Shown: positions 43,927-52,375 of the stretch, piece by piece
Numbering within the stretch: the first letter of the stretch is position 1
Layout of the letters: every line of letters starts with the position of its first letter
Source: Chryseobacterium jejuense
Lineage (GTDB): Bacteria > Bacteroidota > Bacteroidia > Flavobacteriales > Weeksellaceae
Reading direction: 5' to 3'
DNA: 64,000 bases
NCBI RefSeq assembly: GCF_900100075.1
Contig: NZ_FNEG01000001.1
Location: forward strand, 682,001-746,000
Notes under the pieces: model-generated
The model's input: only the letters and a program-made list of their open reading frames with translations
The model's database searches: none
Told to the model about the DNA's origin: nothing
Position numbers and translations under genes: made by a program

Positions 43927-45273
43927 TTAGTTAGGACATGGAGTAGGTGTACCATTTTCATTAAGCTGTTTGCTGTTTCCATTTTCGTCAACAGTATATA
44001 ATTCCATTCCCGGAATGTTCATATTTTCTTTCAGGAAATCCATAAACTTTTGCTGCAGACTCTCCGTAGAAATATTGGCATTGCCTAAGCTTTTTGTGTA
44101 AGTGTCATTTAGAGCGGTAATCTGGGCATCTGTGTACATATTTAAAGCATCCACATTCATACTGTTATCTCCTCTTAATTGGTAGGTCCCACTTTCGGTG
44201 ACTACTGAAACAAATACAAGATTCAAAGGTATATTATTATTTTTTGCATTTTTTAGCAGTTGAATATACAAATTTACATCTCCTGGGGAAAAGATAGGAA
44301 TCAATCCATTGTAATGCGAATGCATAATTCCAAAAGTTGTATTGAATATTTTGAAATCCAACTGATTCGTACCTGGTGTATTGCTAAGCTGTTGATATTG
44401 ACTTGATGCTTGCCCTGAACCCGGTACAGGAAGTCCAACTCTAAAACCACTTTCGCTGGTATCATTCAGTTTTGTTTTCAGATAGCTTTCGCTGGACTGA
44501 TATTTATAATCCTCTTTTTGGTCTTTTAATCTACTGCATGGGTCTGGTGGTGGTAGCGTAGGAAATGCAGGGGTGCCACTGCCGCCACCGCCTATAGGAT
44601 CTATACATTGTGCAGGAGGTAATCTGCCAAACAGACTTTGTGGAGCAGCCATTCTATAGACTTCAGAACAGGTAGGCTCACTGCCTCCACCACCTCCGGA
44701 ACCGGAACCACCGCCAAAGCCGCCACTCCAGCCTCCGCCGTGATTAGGATTCCAAGGGATAACAACAGGATCAATTTCATGTATTGTACCTCTTGCTGTC
44801 TGTACATTTAAATTTTTGTGAATCCGTTCATCCAGAATTTTAAAAATATCTGCATACTGAGCCATATTCTTATCCACGAGATTAACTCCTAATTTCTTCG
44901 CATCTTTATCAATGGATGCGATAAGAATATCTGTAGTTTTCGAGTTTTTAACAACAGGAAATAAAACAGCATAACCGCCTTCTGGCAAGGCTACTGTTTG
45001 GGAAAATACATTAAAATCTACATAAGTGCCATCGCTTTTAGGTTTTACCCCATAGAGTTCCTTGCCTGAACTTTCGCCATAATCTTTAAGAACCTCTTCA
45101 AATGCTTTTGCGAAGTCTACAGTTTTGGTTTGATCCGTTGTCCAAAAAGCAGCGAATCTTTTTTCTTCAGGAGGAGTATTGCTTTGGACAAAATCATCTT
45201 CCACTCGACATGAAAATAGGAAAAATAATGAAAGAGCTCCCAGCACAGAAGTTGAGAAATAGTTTTTTTTCAT
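43927..45273 (-). CDS. Lipoprotein with Gly-rich linker and JAMM-like C-terminal motif
   Basis: A 448-residue protein with a lipobox (LFFLFSCRVED, Cys22), an N-terminal domain (~30-165), and a linker rich in Gly and Pro (~175-245). The C-terminal domain contains GIMHSHYNGLIPIFSPGDV: His318, His320, Ser329 and Asp332 fit the HxH...SxxD pattern of JAB/JAMM metallopeptidases, with one extra residue before the Ser. Glu275 could be the upstream acid. A surface peptidase is possible but inferred. A DUF6705-like gene follows. Confidence 0.7.
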   Translation of the reverse strand: MKKNYFSTSVLGALSLFFLFSCRVEDDFVQSNTPPEEKRFAAFWTTDQTKTVDFAKAFEEVLKDYGESSGKELYGVKPKSDGTYVDFNVFSQTVALPEGGYAVLFPVVKNSKTTDILIASIDKDAKKLGVNLVDKNMAQYADIFKILDERIHKNLNVQTARGTIHEIDPVVIPWNPNHGGGWSGGFGGGSGSGGGGGSEPTCSEVYRMAAPQSLFGRLPPAQCIDPIGGGGSGTPAFPTLPPPDPCSRLKDQKEDYKYQSSESYLKTKLNDTSESGFRVGLPVPGSGQASSQYQQLSNTPGTNQLDFKIFNTTFGIMHSHYNGLIPIFSPGDVNLYIQLLKNAKNNNIPLNLVFVSVVTESGTYQLRGDNSMNVDALNMYTDAQITALNDTYTKSLGNANISTESLQQKFMDFLKENMNIPGMELYTVDENGNSKQLNENGTPTPCPN

Positions 45274-45329
45274 AGGCTAATAATAGTCTTTATTTAATAT
45301 TAAAGGAATTTTTTTCACAATTCCCGCGG

Positions 45330-45337
45330 CAAAGATA
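45330..45337 (-). promoter_or_regulatory. -7 element for the JAMM-like lipoprotein; gap 45274-45687
   Basis: The minus strand reads TATCTTTG, matching TAnnTTTG, about 57 bp before the start codon. The remaining part of this 414 bp gap has no gene that I can see. Confidence 0.5.
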
Positions 45338-45687
45338 TATTATAATCTACTAAATTTATAGACTAATAAAACTGAGTTTTATCAGGGTATAGTGATCTAT
45401 TTTTACTTGTGAGTTTTTCCCTATTTTAGTAAGGGAAGAATGGATTAAGCAATCATTCTCAAATAGGAGAGAAGGAATTGTTTATTGACAACAAAGAGAG
45501 CCTTTTAATAAAAGATCTTCCTGGCAGGGATAGAGGAAGTGGAATCGAATATTGAACTTCCATCTTAATATGTTTGTGTAATATGAATAGTTAAAACATA
45601 AAATAAATTTTATGAGAAATTTATAAAATAATTTCATTTAACTTGATGAAAATTGATTAATTTAGATTTCCATTAAATCTAAATATT

Positions 45688-45831
45688 ATGAAAAATTTAA
45701 AAAAAATCCAAAGACAGGAAATGAAAACAATTAAAGGAGGGATTAACTGCCCTGGTGGTCAAATATGCTTGATTAACGGAAAATGGCAATGTATGCCATA
45801 CGATGGATGTGGTGGCGGAAATCAGCCCTAA
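45688..45831 (+). CDS. Double-glycine-leader (bacteriocin-like) peptide 1
   Basis: A 47-codon gene. The leader MKNLKKIQRQEMKTIKGG has the Lys-rich start and Gly-Gly end of the Bacteroidota GG-leader peptides (compare the TIGR04149-type leader pattern). The core (INCPGGQICLINGKWQCMPY, then DGCGGGNQP) carries four Cys in a CxxxxxC...WxC...C spacing. It is probably cleaved after GG by a peptidase-containing ABC exporter, none of which is in the window. A second such gene follows 30 bp downstream. Confidence 0.8.
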   Translation: MKNLKKIQRQEMKTIKGGINCPGGQICLINGKWQCMPYDGCGGGNQP

Positions 45832-45861
45832 ATTGTAAGTGTAATCCAACTTGACCTGACT

Positions 45862-46008
45862 ATGAAAAATCGTGAAAAAATTTCAAGAGATCAGCTGAAG
45901 AGCATCCATGGAGGTGCCGTAAGCTGTTCGGAAGCATGTTGCCCACCTCCGGGAATAAAAAGATGTCCTTGGGTGTATTGTGTAGCACCATGTGATATAG
46001 TAAGCTAA
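45862..46008 (+). CDS. Double-glycine-leader (bacteriocin-like) peptide 2
   Basis: A 48-codon gene with leader MKNREKISRDQLKSIHGG, matching the first peptide's leader in length and in the GG end. The core AVSCSEACCPPPGIKRCPWV, then YCVAPCDIVS, contains six Cys, two adjacent. The core differs completely from peptide 1 while the leader is conserved, as expected for processed natural-product or bacteriocin precursors. A terminator follows. Confidence 0.8.
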   Translation: MKNREKISRDQLKSIHGGAVSCSEACCPPPGIKRCPWVYCVAPCDIVS

Positions 46009-46032
46009 TAGCTTGTGTATCATTAGTAAATA

Positions 46033-46064
46033 AAAGCCTTGAATTAATTGATTTAAGGCTTTTT
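46033..46064 (+). terminator. Terminator after the peptide genes
   Basis: AAAGCCTT (46033-46040) pairs with AAGGCTTT, followed by T residues, 24 bp after the second peptide stop. The two peptide genes therefore form their own short transcript. Confidence 0.8.
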
Positions 46065-46160
46065 GTAGTGAAAGGGAAATATTCATACTGCTTTAACTCT
46101 ATTTTATTTCTTTTATTTGTAATTTATTTCAGACCATTTACCACCCAAGATATATTGTTT

Positions 46161-46985
46161 ATGGAAGACAACCTGAACTGTATTTATAAAGTCATCAATT
46201 TCATTGAGAAAAATTATGATCAGCAGATTTCTGTAAAAGATTTAGAAGAAGTATCAAATTATTCTTACAGAAATATTCAGCGTATCTTTAAGTATAGCTG
46301 TGGGGAAACAATAGGTGCTTTTCAGCAAAGACTAAAAGTGGAAAATGCTTATAAACGAATACTTTATACTCAGGAAAGTCTTACGTCTATAGGTGTTGAA
46401 GTAGGATTTTCTACTATAGCATCTTTTTCAAAAGCTTTCAAACAACATTTTGGTATATCTCCTAAAGAAGCGAAACTAAGTAAACAGCAGTTGCTTTGTG
46501 AGCCGGATCTGATTCCAGTAGCGTCTGATATTTTGCTGGAGCCAGAAATTGTATATCTTAAACCAATACAGGTGTATTATCAGAGTATTCAAACCTATTA
46601 CAATAATGAGGAAATTGAATTGCTCTGGGACAACTTCATGCGTAATGACTTTCTAAGTTCTGATGCAGAATATTTTGGAATTATAGCAGATGAACCTTTA
46701 ATTAAGACTGAAATAAACTGCCGATATGATGCCTGCTCAACGACACAGGTTCAAAATAAAAAATTACCCTCAAAACCCATATTGGGTGGTAGATATGCGC
46801 GGTTTATCCATTCCGGAACCTATGAAACAATAGATGATACGTATACAAAGATTTATTCCCGATGGATTTTTAATTCCGGACTTGAGTTTTCACATACTCC
46901 TATCATAGAGAAATATGAAAGGTATGCAGATGAAATGAATGATCAGGAGGAACAATTGACGTATATTTTACTGCCTTTAAAATAG
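46161..46985 (+). CDS. AraC family regulator with GyrI-like effector domain
   Basis: From the ATG at 46161 the product is 274 residues with an N-terminal AraC double helix-turn-helix (~8-105, QISVKDLEEVSNYSYRNIQR and TSIGVEVGFSTIASFSKAFK). A C-terminal GyrI/SoxS-associated ligand domain follows (~125-274, GGRYARFIHSGTYETIDDTY). This order matches Rob-like multidrug or stress regulators. It lies 69 bp ahead of the agmatine-deiminase-like lipoprotein. Confidence 0.87.
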   Translation: MEDNLNCIYKVINFIEKNYDQQISVKDLEEVSNYSYRNIQRIFKYSCGETIGAFQQRLKVENAYKRILYTQESLTSIGVEVGFSTIASFSKAFKQHFGISPKEAKLSKQQLLCEPDLIPVASDILLEPEIVYLKPIQVYYQSIQTYYNNEEIELLWDNFMRNDFLSSDAEYFGIIADEPLIKTEINCRYDACSTTQVQNKKLPSKPILGGRYARFIHSGTYETIDDTYTKIYSRWIFNSGLEFSHTPIIEKYERYADEMNDQEEQLTYILLPLK

Positions 46986-47005
46986 ATTGTCAATTTTGGA
47001 CAACT

Positions 47006-47032
47006 TTGACACTGCTTATCGATCTAATTTTG
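47006..47032 (+). promoter_or_regulatory. Promoter of the deiminase-family gene
   Basis: TAATTTTG at 47025-47032 matches the -7 consensus, with TTG at 47006-47008 and a 16 bp spacer. Confidence 0.5.
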
Positions 47033-47054
47033 CCCTATCAAAAATAGATCACCT

Positions 47055-48182
47055 ATGCAAAAAAAGAAAATCATGTTATTATTGTTACCTGTTATTATGT
47101 TTTCCTGTTCTCAGGATGAGGTAACGGTTCCTCCCACTTCAGGTACGCCTGATCCCGCTTCTGTTGTTTACAAAATGCCTGAAGAATCAGCTCCACACGA
47201 AGGAACCTGGCTTCAATGGCCGCACAAGTATCAATATGGTAGTACTTACCAGTATCGACTTGATCCCACCTGGGTAGCTATGACTAAAGAGCTTGCGCAA
47301 AGTGAAAAAGTGCATATCATTGCTTATGATGGTACGGAAAAAGATCGTATTGTGGGATTATTAACCCATGCGGGAGTATCACTCAATAATATCGACTTTA
47401 AACTATATCCAACTGATGATTTTTGGGTAAGAGATAATGGTCCTATCTATGTAAAAGATAAAAATGGGAAGTTGTTTATTCAGGATTGGGGATTTAACGG
47501 TTGGGGGAATAAAGCCCAATATAATAAATGCAATACAATTCCATCTAAAATTGCTACAGACACCGGAGTTCCAAAAATAGATCTTAACTCAGTAATGATC
47601 AATGAAGGAGGAAGTGTTGAAATTGATGGAAACGGAGTGTTAATGGCTTGCAAAAGCTCTATTCTTAACGAAAATAGAAATCCTGGAATGACCCAGCAGC
47701 AGGCAGAAGCTATTTTTACTAAAAATTTGGGAATCACAAAATTTATCTGGTTGGATGGAAAAGCTAATCTTGACATCACAGACATGCATATTGACGGATT
47801 TGCCAGATTTGCGAATTCTACTACTATTATTACTATGAATACGAATGATCTGGATTACTGGCAGGTTCCAAGCAGCGATATGGGTAAGCTCTATAATGCT
47901 ACGCAAAAAAATGGTTCGCCTTACCAGTTTGTGAAAGTTCCTTTAACGAAGTACGATGTAGTAACTACTTATGGGAAAAATGTAGGCAAAGCATCTTATA
48001 TCAATTATTATATTGCTAATAATCGTGTACTGGTTCCTAATTATAACGATCCTAATGATGCAGTGGCTAATAATATCATTCAGCAGTTGTATCCTGATAA
48101 AAAAGTGGTTGGAATTGATTGCCGTAACCTGTTTGCCAATGGAGGAATGGTACATTGTGTAACACAACAACAGCCCAAATAA
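47055..48182 (+). CDS. Agmatine/peptidyl-arginine deiminase family lipoprotein
   Basis: A 375-residue guanidine-modifying enzyme of the agmatine deiminase/PPAD family. It shows APHEGTWLQWPHKYQ, TDDFWVRDNGPIYV, NEGGSVEIDGNG, DMHIDGFARF and, at the end, the catalytic Cys368 in GGMVHCVTQQQPK. Unlike cytoplasmic AguA it begins with a lipoprotein signal (LLPVIMFSCSQDE, Cys18), so it acts at the cell surface or in the periplasm. It would convert agmatine or peptidyl-arginine to a citrulline-type product; which one cannot be told. Confidence 0.9.
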   Translation: MQKKKIMLLLLPVIMFSCSQDEVTVPPTSGTPDPASVVYKMPEESAPHEGTWLQWPHKYQYGSTYQYRLDPTWVAMTKELAQSEKVHIIAYDGTEKDRIVGLLTHAGVSLNNIDFKLYPTDDFWVRDNGPIYVKDKNGKLFIQDWGFNGWGNKAQYNKCNTIPSKIATDTGVPKIDLNSVMINEGGSVEIDGNGVLMACKSSILNENRNPGMTQQQAEAIFTKNLGITKFIWLDGKANLDITDMHIDGFARFANSTTIITMNTNDLDYWQVPSSDMGKLYNATQKNGSPYQFVKVPLTKYDVVTTYGKNVGKASYINYYIANNRVLVPNYNDPNDAVANNIIQQLYPDKKVVGIDCRNLFANGGMVHCVTQQQPK

Positions 48183-48202
48183 ATCTCTTCATAACAACAA
48201 AA

Positions 48203-48230
48203 AAAACCTACTGGTATTCAGTAGGTTTTT
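48203..48230. terminator. Bidirectional terminator (duplicated at 49213)
   Basis: AAAACCTACTG / CAGTAGGTTTT with loop GTATT lies between the convergent deiminase and 48276 genes. About 33 bases here match the tRNA-Ser terminator at 49211-49243 with one difference. Confidence 0.9.
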
Positions 48231-48275
48231 GCTTGTTAAAATTTGATAGGTTAAGCAGGGTAGGGTGTTACAACA

Positions 48276-48896
48276 CTAATGATTTTTATTCGGGTTCGTG
48301 CTAAGAACAAACTTTAGGTTCGCAAAATCTGTATTAGCTTCAACTAAAGTACAAATTCCGCTGCTGTATGTGTAAGTAGTCGTGTTTCCGTTGGGTAGAT
48401 GGATTCTGTATCTTTTGGAATCAATCTTTTGGATAGGAATCATTTTCTGGAATTTTTCCGAAAAAACAGATTTTAGATTTCCTGGCTCATTAAAATATAG
48501 GCTTGCGGTAGAGCAGAAAATAGATTGCTGTAAAGAACCATTGGCACCATCTTTATCCGAAAGGTTATAAAAACTTCCATTCCAGGTAGCTGTATTGTTT
48601 ACTTTTAGTTTCCCGTTCATTGTCCGGTAAAGTTTTGCCTGTTGTAGAATATTTTGTTTAAAAGTAACACCCATTTTGTCATAAATCTCAATGCTGTAGA
48701 GGATTTTTACTTTAGCTCGGGATTCAAAAAGATATTCAGCGATATCATCTTTTAAAGAACGTTCTATACGGATGTTACCAATGGTTTTATCATCTTTTAT
48801 AATAGAATAATTCAGATATTCTTTGCTAATTAACTTTGCCATATTGGGTTGAAAATAACCAGGTAGCAATATTGAAAAAATTAGGAATGCTTTCAT
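48276..48896 (-). CDS. DUF6134-like secreted protein
   Basis: A 206-residue protein with a hydrophobic N-terminus (FLIFSILLPGYFQPNMA). A long beta-rich domain follows: YSIIKDDKTIGNIRIERSLK at the start and YRIHLPNGNTTTYTYSSGIC later, a pattern I associate with DUF6134. Probably periplasmic. Function unknown. Confidence 0.55.
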   Translation of the reverse strand: MKAFLIFSILLPGYFQPNMAKLISKEYLNYSIIKDDKTIGNIRIERSLKDDIAEYLFESRAKVKILYSIEIYDKMGVTFKQNILQQAKLYRTMNGKLKVNNTATWNGSFYNLSDKDGANGSLQQSIFCSTASLYFNEPGNLKSVFSEKFQKMIPIQKIDSKRYRIHLPNGNTTTYTYSSGICTLVEANTDFANLKFVLSTNPNKNH

Positions 48897-49001
48897 TGTA
48901 TTTATTCTTAAAATAATTATTGATGTACGTTGAAGGTTCGAAATGGATTTTTGATAGGTATTTCTTTTCTGTATTTATATAGAATAGAAATATTTATAAT
49001 G

Positions 49002-49009
49002 CAAAATTA
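49002..49009 (-). promoter_or_regulatory. -7 element for the 48276 gene
   Basis: The minus strand reads TAATTTTG, matching TAnnTTTG, about 105 bp before the start codon. Nothing else is seen in the 48897-49210 gap. Confidence 0.45.
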
Positions 49010-49212
49010 GGCATGAGAAAATCCTGAAATGTTCTGTAAGATAAGTGCGAACCTATTAAATTAATATTTTTTAATTATTTGAAAATGAATTGTTTAAAAT
49101 GAAATTACGTTCCGATTTATAATCACGAACATCTTTTATACTTTGAAGATGTTAAACGGTAATTTTTTAAAGAAAAACTAATGATGAATGTGGAATGAAA
49201 AAGTCCAATAAA

Positions 49213-49240
49213 AAAACCTACTGGTATTCAGTAGGCTTTT
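49213..49240 (-). terminator. tRNA-Ser terminator
   Basis: On the minus strand AAAGCCTACTG / CAGTAGGTTT is followed by a seven-T run, 12 bases past the tRNA 3' end. It is a near copy of the terminator at 48203. Confidence 0.9.
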
Positions 49241-49251
49241 GCTTGTTTCAG

Positions 49252-49336
49252 CGGAGAGTGAGGGATTCGAACCCCCGGACCTGTTACAGTCAACAGTTTT
49301 CAAGACTGCCGCAATCGACCACTCTGCCAACTCTCC
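49252..49336 (-). tRNA. tRNA-Ser (anticodon UGA)
   Basis: The 85-base minus-strand sequence folds as a class II tRNA. It has a 7 bp acceptor stem (GGAGAGT / ACTCTCC), an anticodon loop CTTGAAA giving anticodon TGA, a long variable arm, and the T loop GGTTCGAATCC. The discriminator base is G, as for serine. The CCA end is not encoded. Confidence 0.97.
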
Positions 49337-49482
49337 TTAAACTCCGATTGTATCGTTGTTTTCAGTGGTGCAAATATAGAACGATTTTTAATTTCTGCAA
49401 AACTTTTCCGCCATAAATTTTAACAAAACTTAATAATCGGCTAAAAATCAGATTAATTATTTTTGTTGATCCTTGTAAAATA

Positions 49483-49635
49483 ATGAACATTTCTCTTTAT
49501 TTACTCCTGTTTATCGAGTTTTTGAGTGAAAAGCTTTCAAGTTTTTTCAGAAATAAAGAAGCAAGGAGAGAATTTGTTCTCAAAATTTTTATTTGGTGCA
49601 TTTTTTGCAATGCCTGTCTGGCTAAAAAAAATTAA
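49483..49635 (+). CDS. Possible 50-residue small protein
   Basis: A 50-codon frame opens at the ATG at 49483 and stops six bases before the next gene. It has a hydrophobic start (MNISLYLLLFIEFL) and a hydrophobic Cys-containing end (FVLKIFIWCIFCNACLAKK). No ribosome-binding site or promoter is clear and I do not recognise it. It could be chance in an AT-rich gap (49337-49641). Confidence 0.25.
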   Translation: MNISLYLLLFIEFLSEKLSSFFRNKEARREFVLKIFIWCIFCNACLAKKN

Positions 49636-49641
49636 TTATTT

Positions 49642-50226
49642 ATGAAATTATCTTATCTGGGAGCAGGTATTCTAAGTATTGCTTTAACATTCACTTTAGG
49701 ATCTAATGGTGTTTTTGCAAATCAGCCTCTTCCAAGAACTATAGAGCATGTACAGAATGATTCTGATTCTATAAAAGTTGAGAATCTGGCTAAAGAACTG
49801 AAAAAGTTGAAGCCTATTAATACCAATGATTTTAAAAGCAAATTTAAAAAAGAAATTAACGGTTTTAAACTTACAGAAGTTACTGCTTTTGAAGATAAAG
49901 AAACGGGATCGTATGCTACAGCAAATTATGCAAAGGGATCTCAGAATGTGTATTTAATGGTAACAGATGGTGCCGGAGCGGGAGTTGAGCAGGTGAAAGG
50001 AAGTCTTTTGAGCTATTTGGAGCTGAAAGCAATAGAAGAACCCGGTGATAAAACCAATATTAAAAACTATAAAGGATGGTTTGTTTATTTTGATCACAGT
50101 ATGTACGAAAACGATAAAATGACAAGCATCCAGTATCTGGAAGGAAACAGATATGGAGTAGTAGCTTCAGGAAATAATATCTCCCTTGAAGAACTGAAAA
50201 GTCTTTTAGATAACGTTAGTTTGTAA
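49642..50226 (+). CDS. Hypothetical secreted protein
   Basis: A 194-residue protein with a signal peptide ending near NGVFANQ. The mature part is lysine-rich and mixed alpha/beta (LTEVTAFEDKETGSYATANY, WFVYFDHSMYENDKM). It is followed by its own terminator. I do not recognise the family. Confidence 0.65.
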   Translation: MKLSYLGAGILSIALTFTLGSNGVFANQPLPRTIEHVQNDSDSIKVENLAKELKKLKPINTNDFKSKFKKEINGFKLTEVTAFEDKETGSYATANYAKGSQNVYLMVTDGAGAGVEQVKGSLLSYLELKAIEEPGDKTNIKNYKGWFVYFDHSMYENDKMTSIQYLEGNRYGVVASGNNISLEELKSLLDNVSL

Positions 50227-50247
50227 ACGTTTCTTACAATAAAGTAG

Positions 50248-50285
50248 AGCTCTGATTTATAAAAATAAGTCAGAGCTTTTTTAAT
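50248..50285 (+). terminator. Terminator of the 49642 gene
   Basis: AGCTCTGA / TCAGAGCT with further TTAT/ATAA pairing inside, followed by six T. Confidence 0.88.
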
Positions 50286-50659
50286 GGTAAAATGATGATA
50301 GCAATTAAGCATTCAATAAACCATTATTTATACATAATTCTGTCCGATATTTGGGCGTCTCAATCCCTATCGAAACATATCTGAAAATATTTAGATAGAG
50401 ATTTTTTTTACATCTATTCTAAAAAAATAGATTTACATTAATGAAAAGCCTAGGTTTTATGGGCTTTTTAATGTAAATTAGAGCTGAATTTGTTCCTTTT
50501 TGTCAGAAATTTTATATTATTAAGTAGACGAAAATTAATTTAACTTTGCCAATTGAATAATATGTGGTAATTATTGAATTTTCATTAATAATATTATATT
50601 GTTTAAGACTAATAAAAGAGACTTGAGAAAACTGAAGATTAATTTACCTGGCAGTAGAT
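50286..50659 (+). other. Intergenic region with kinase promoter
   Basis: The gap holds no gene. A weak hairpin AAAAGCC...GGGCTTTTT lies at 50443-50469. TAACTTTG at 50541-50548 matches the -7 consensus and would give the kinase mRNA a leader of about 105 bases. Confidence 0.45.
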
Positions 50660-52375
50660 ATGAAATATAAATTCTTAAATTTTAAATTGAGGAAGGTTGT
50701 TCATTACTCGTTGATTATATGTATCTTGTTGATACAGGTGATTATAGGTGTATTTTTTTACAATGAGTTTGTGAATGAAAAAAAGCTGCAGTTTATTAAG
50801 ACGCAGCTGGAGGAAAGCAGGGCACTAGGCGGGCTGACGGATAATTCAAGAAAGGATTTCATGGATGCGCAGGAGCATCTTCAGAGGTATATGATGAGCC
50901 AGGATAATAAGGATCTGCAGCTTTATTTTGAGTCATTAAGAAAACTTAAAAAGAATTTTGATAAGATTGGGGAGTATGAAAATACAAGCCCAAGACTGAA
51001 AAATACACTAGCTCAGAAGAAAATGGATACCATGAAGGTAACCAAACTGAAAACCCTTATAGACTCTGTATACGAAACCTCTTTGAAACCTCCTTCAAAG
51101 ATTGAGGATCAGAAGTATGAGCCTGCAAAGTATAAGAATGACTTTGAGAACTTCAATGTACAAACCCGAACCTACGCTGATACTATTAAGAAGAAAGGTT
51201 TTATGGGACGTTTGAAGGATGCCATCACAGGAAAGGTAAACGTTCAGAAAGAAAGTACTGTAATTACTTTAACGAATAATAAGACTATAGACATTTCTAA
51301 TGTAAAAACTGAAATGGATAAGGCTATAAAATCCATGGATAAGCATTATGCTGCGGAAGTAAAGAAAGCACAGCAATATGCAATCAAAAATCAGCGCGAG
51401 AATATACAGTTTTACAGCAATTTCAGTAAACTGTTGGTGTACAGTAACAGCTTGATTGATGTGTATGAAAATGCCATTAAAGATTTCAAATCTGAGCTTG
51501 AAAAAGAATACACCAAACAAAGCTCCGACAATAATAAAATAAGAAGGTATCTGGTACTTGGGTTGATGGTCTTAATGTTCATCGTATCCATTCTCATCAT
51601 GTACTTTACAAGAGTGGCCTTCATCTACGAGAGAAAACTTGATGCAGCCAATAAAGAGATTAAGAACAACCTAAATTTCAAGAACAGAATATTGGGGATG
51701 CTGAGCCACGATTTAAGATCGCCGCTGAAGATCATTAATATATTTATTGATAAGATTTACAGATCTACAGGGGATGAAACCATTAAAGATTATCTAAAAT
51801 CAATTAAGTTTACAAACAGTACCTTACTTCTGCAATCTAATCAGATTCTGGAATATACAAAGAATCAGGAGGCTGAGAAGAAACTGATAAAGTCTGTATT
51901 TAATCTTAAAGAAGAAATAGGTTCTATTGTAAAAGTAATTTCTCCTTACCTGGAAACAAGAAATAATAAATTTGCTGTAACGGATAGAATTCCTGAAGGA
52001 GTTGACGTTTTCTCAGACAATATCAGAATTAATCAGATCTTTATGAATATTCTGGGGAATGCCAACAAGTATACAGAAAACGGGAAGATTGATCTTGTGA
52101 TGACAACTGAGCCGTTAGGAAATGATAAAATCACTTTGATTACAACAGTGGGAGATACAGGAGTAGGAATTTCAGAATCTGATTTGAAGAAGATTTTTGA
52201 TCCTTATTATCAGGGAACTGTTTCAGATGAGGTAGATAATCTTGGGGTAGGATTAGGATTGAATCTTGTAAAAGAAATTGTAGAATTGTTTGATGGAGAG
52301 ATTTCTGTTTCCAGTAAGCTACATAAAGGAACGCAGGTGACGTTCAGAATCAATTTAAATATCAATAATAAATAA
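50660..52375 (+). CDS. Membrane sensor histidine kinase
   Basis: A 571-residue kinase. Membrane segment 1 is at ~13-33 (VHYSLIICILLIQVIIGVFF) and segment 2 at ~296-318 (LVLGLMVLMFIVSILIMYF). Between them is a long, Lys/Glu-rich helical sensing region outside the membrane. The HisKA domain carries phospho-acceptor His350 in GMLSHDLRSPLKI. The HATPase domain shows NILGNANKYTENG, GDTGVGISESD and GVGLGLNLVKEI. The next gene, its response regulator, overlaps the stop codon. The signal is unknown. Confidence 0.93.
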   Translation: MKYKFLNFKLRKVVHYSLIICILLIQVIIGVFFYNEFVNEKKLQFIKTQLEESRALGGLTDNSRKDFMDAQEHLQRYMMSQDNKDLQLYFESLRKLKKNFDKIGEYENTSPRLKNTLAQKKMDTMKVTKLKTLIDSVYETSLKPPSKIEDQKYEPAKYKNDFENFNVQTRTYADTIKKKGFMGRLKDAITGKVNVQKESTVITLTNNKTIDISNVKTEMDKAIKSMDKHYAAEVKKAQQYAIKNQRENIQFYSNFSKLLVYSNSLIDVYENAIKDFKSELEKEYTKQSSDNNKIRRYLVLGLMVLMFIVSILIMYFTRVAFIYERKLDAANKEIKNNLNFKNRILGMLSHDLRSPLKIINIFIDKIYRSTGDETIKDYLKSIKFTNSTLLLQSNQILEYTKNQEAEKKLIKSVFNLKEEIGSIVKVISPYLETRNNKFAVTDRIPEGVDVFSDNIRINQIFMNILGNANKYTENGKIDLVMTTEPLGNDKITLITTVGDTGVGISESDLKKIFDPYYQGTVSDEVDNLGVGLGLNLVKEIVELFDGEISVSSKLHKGTQVTFRINLNINNK

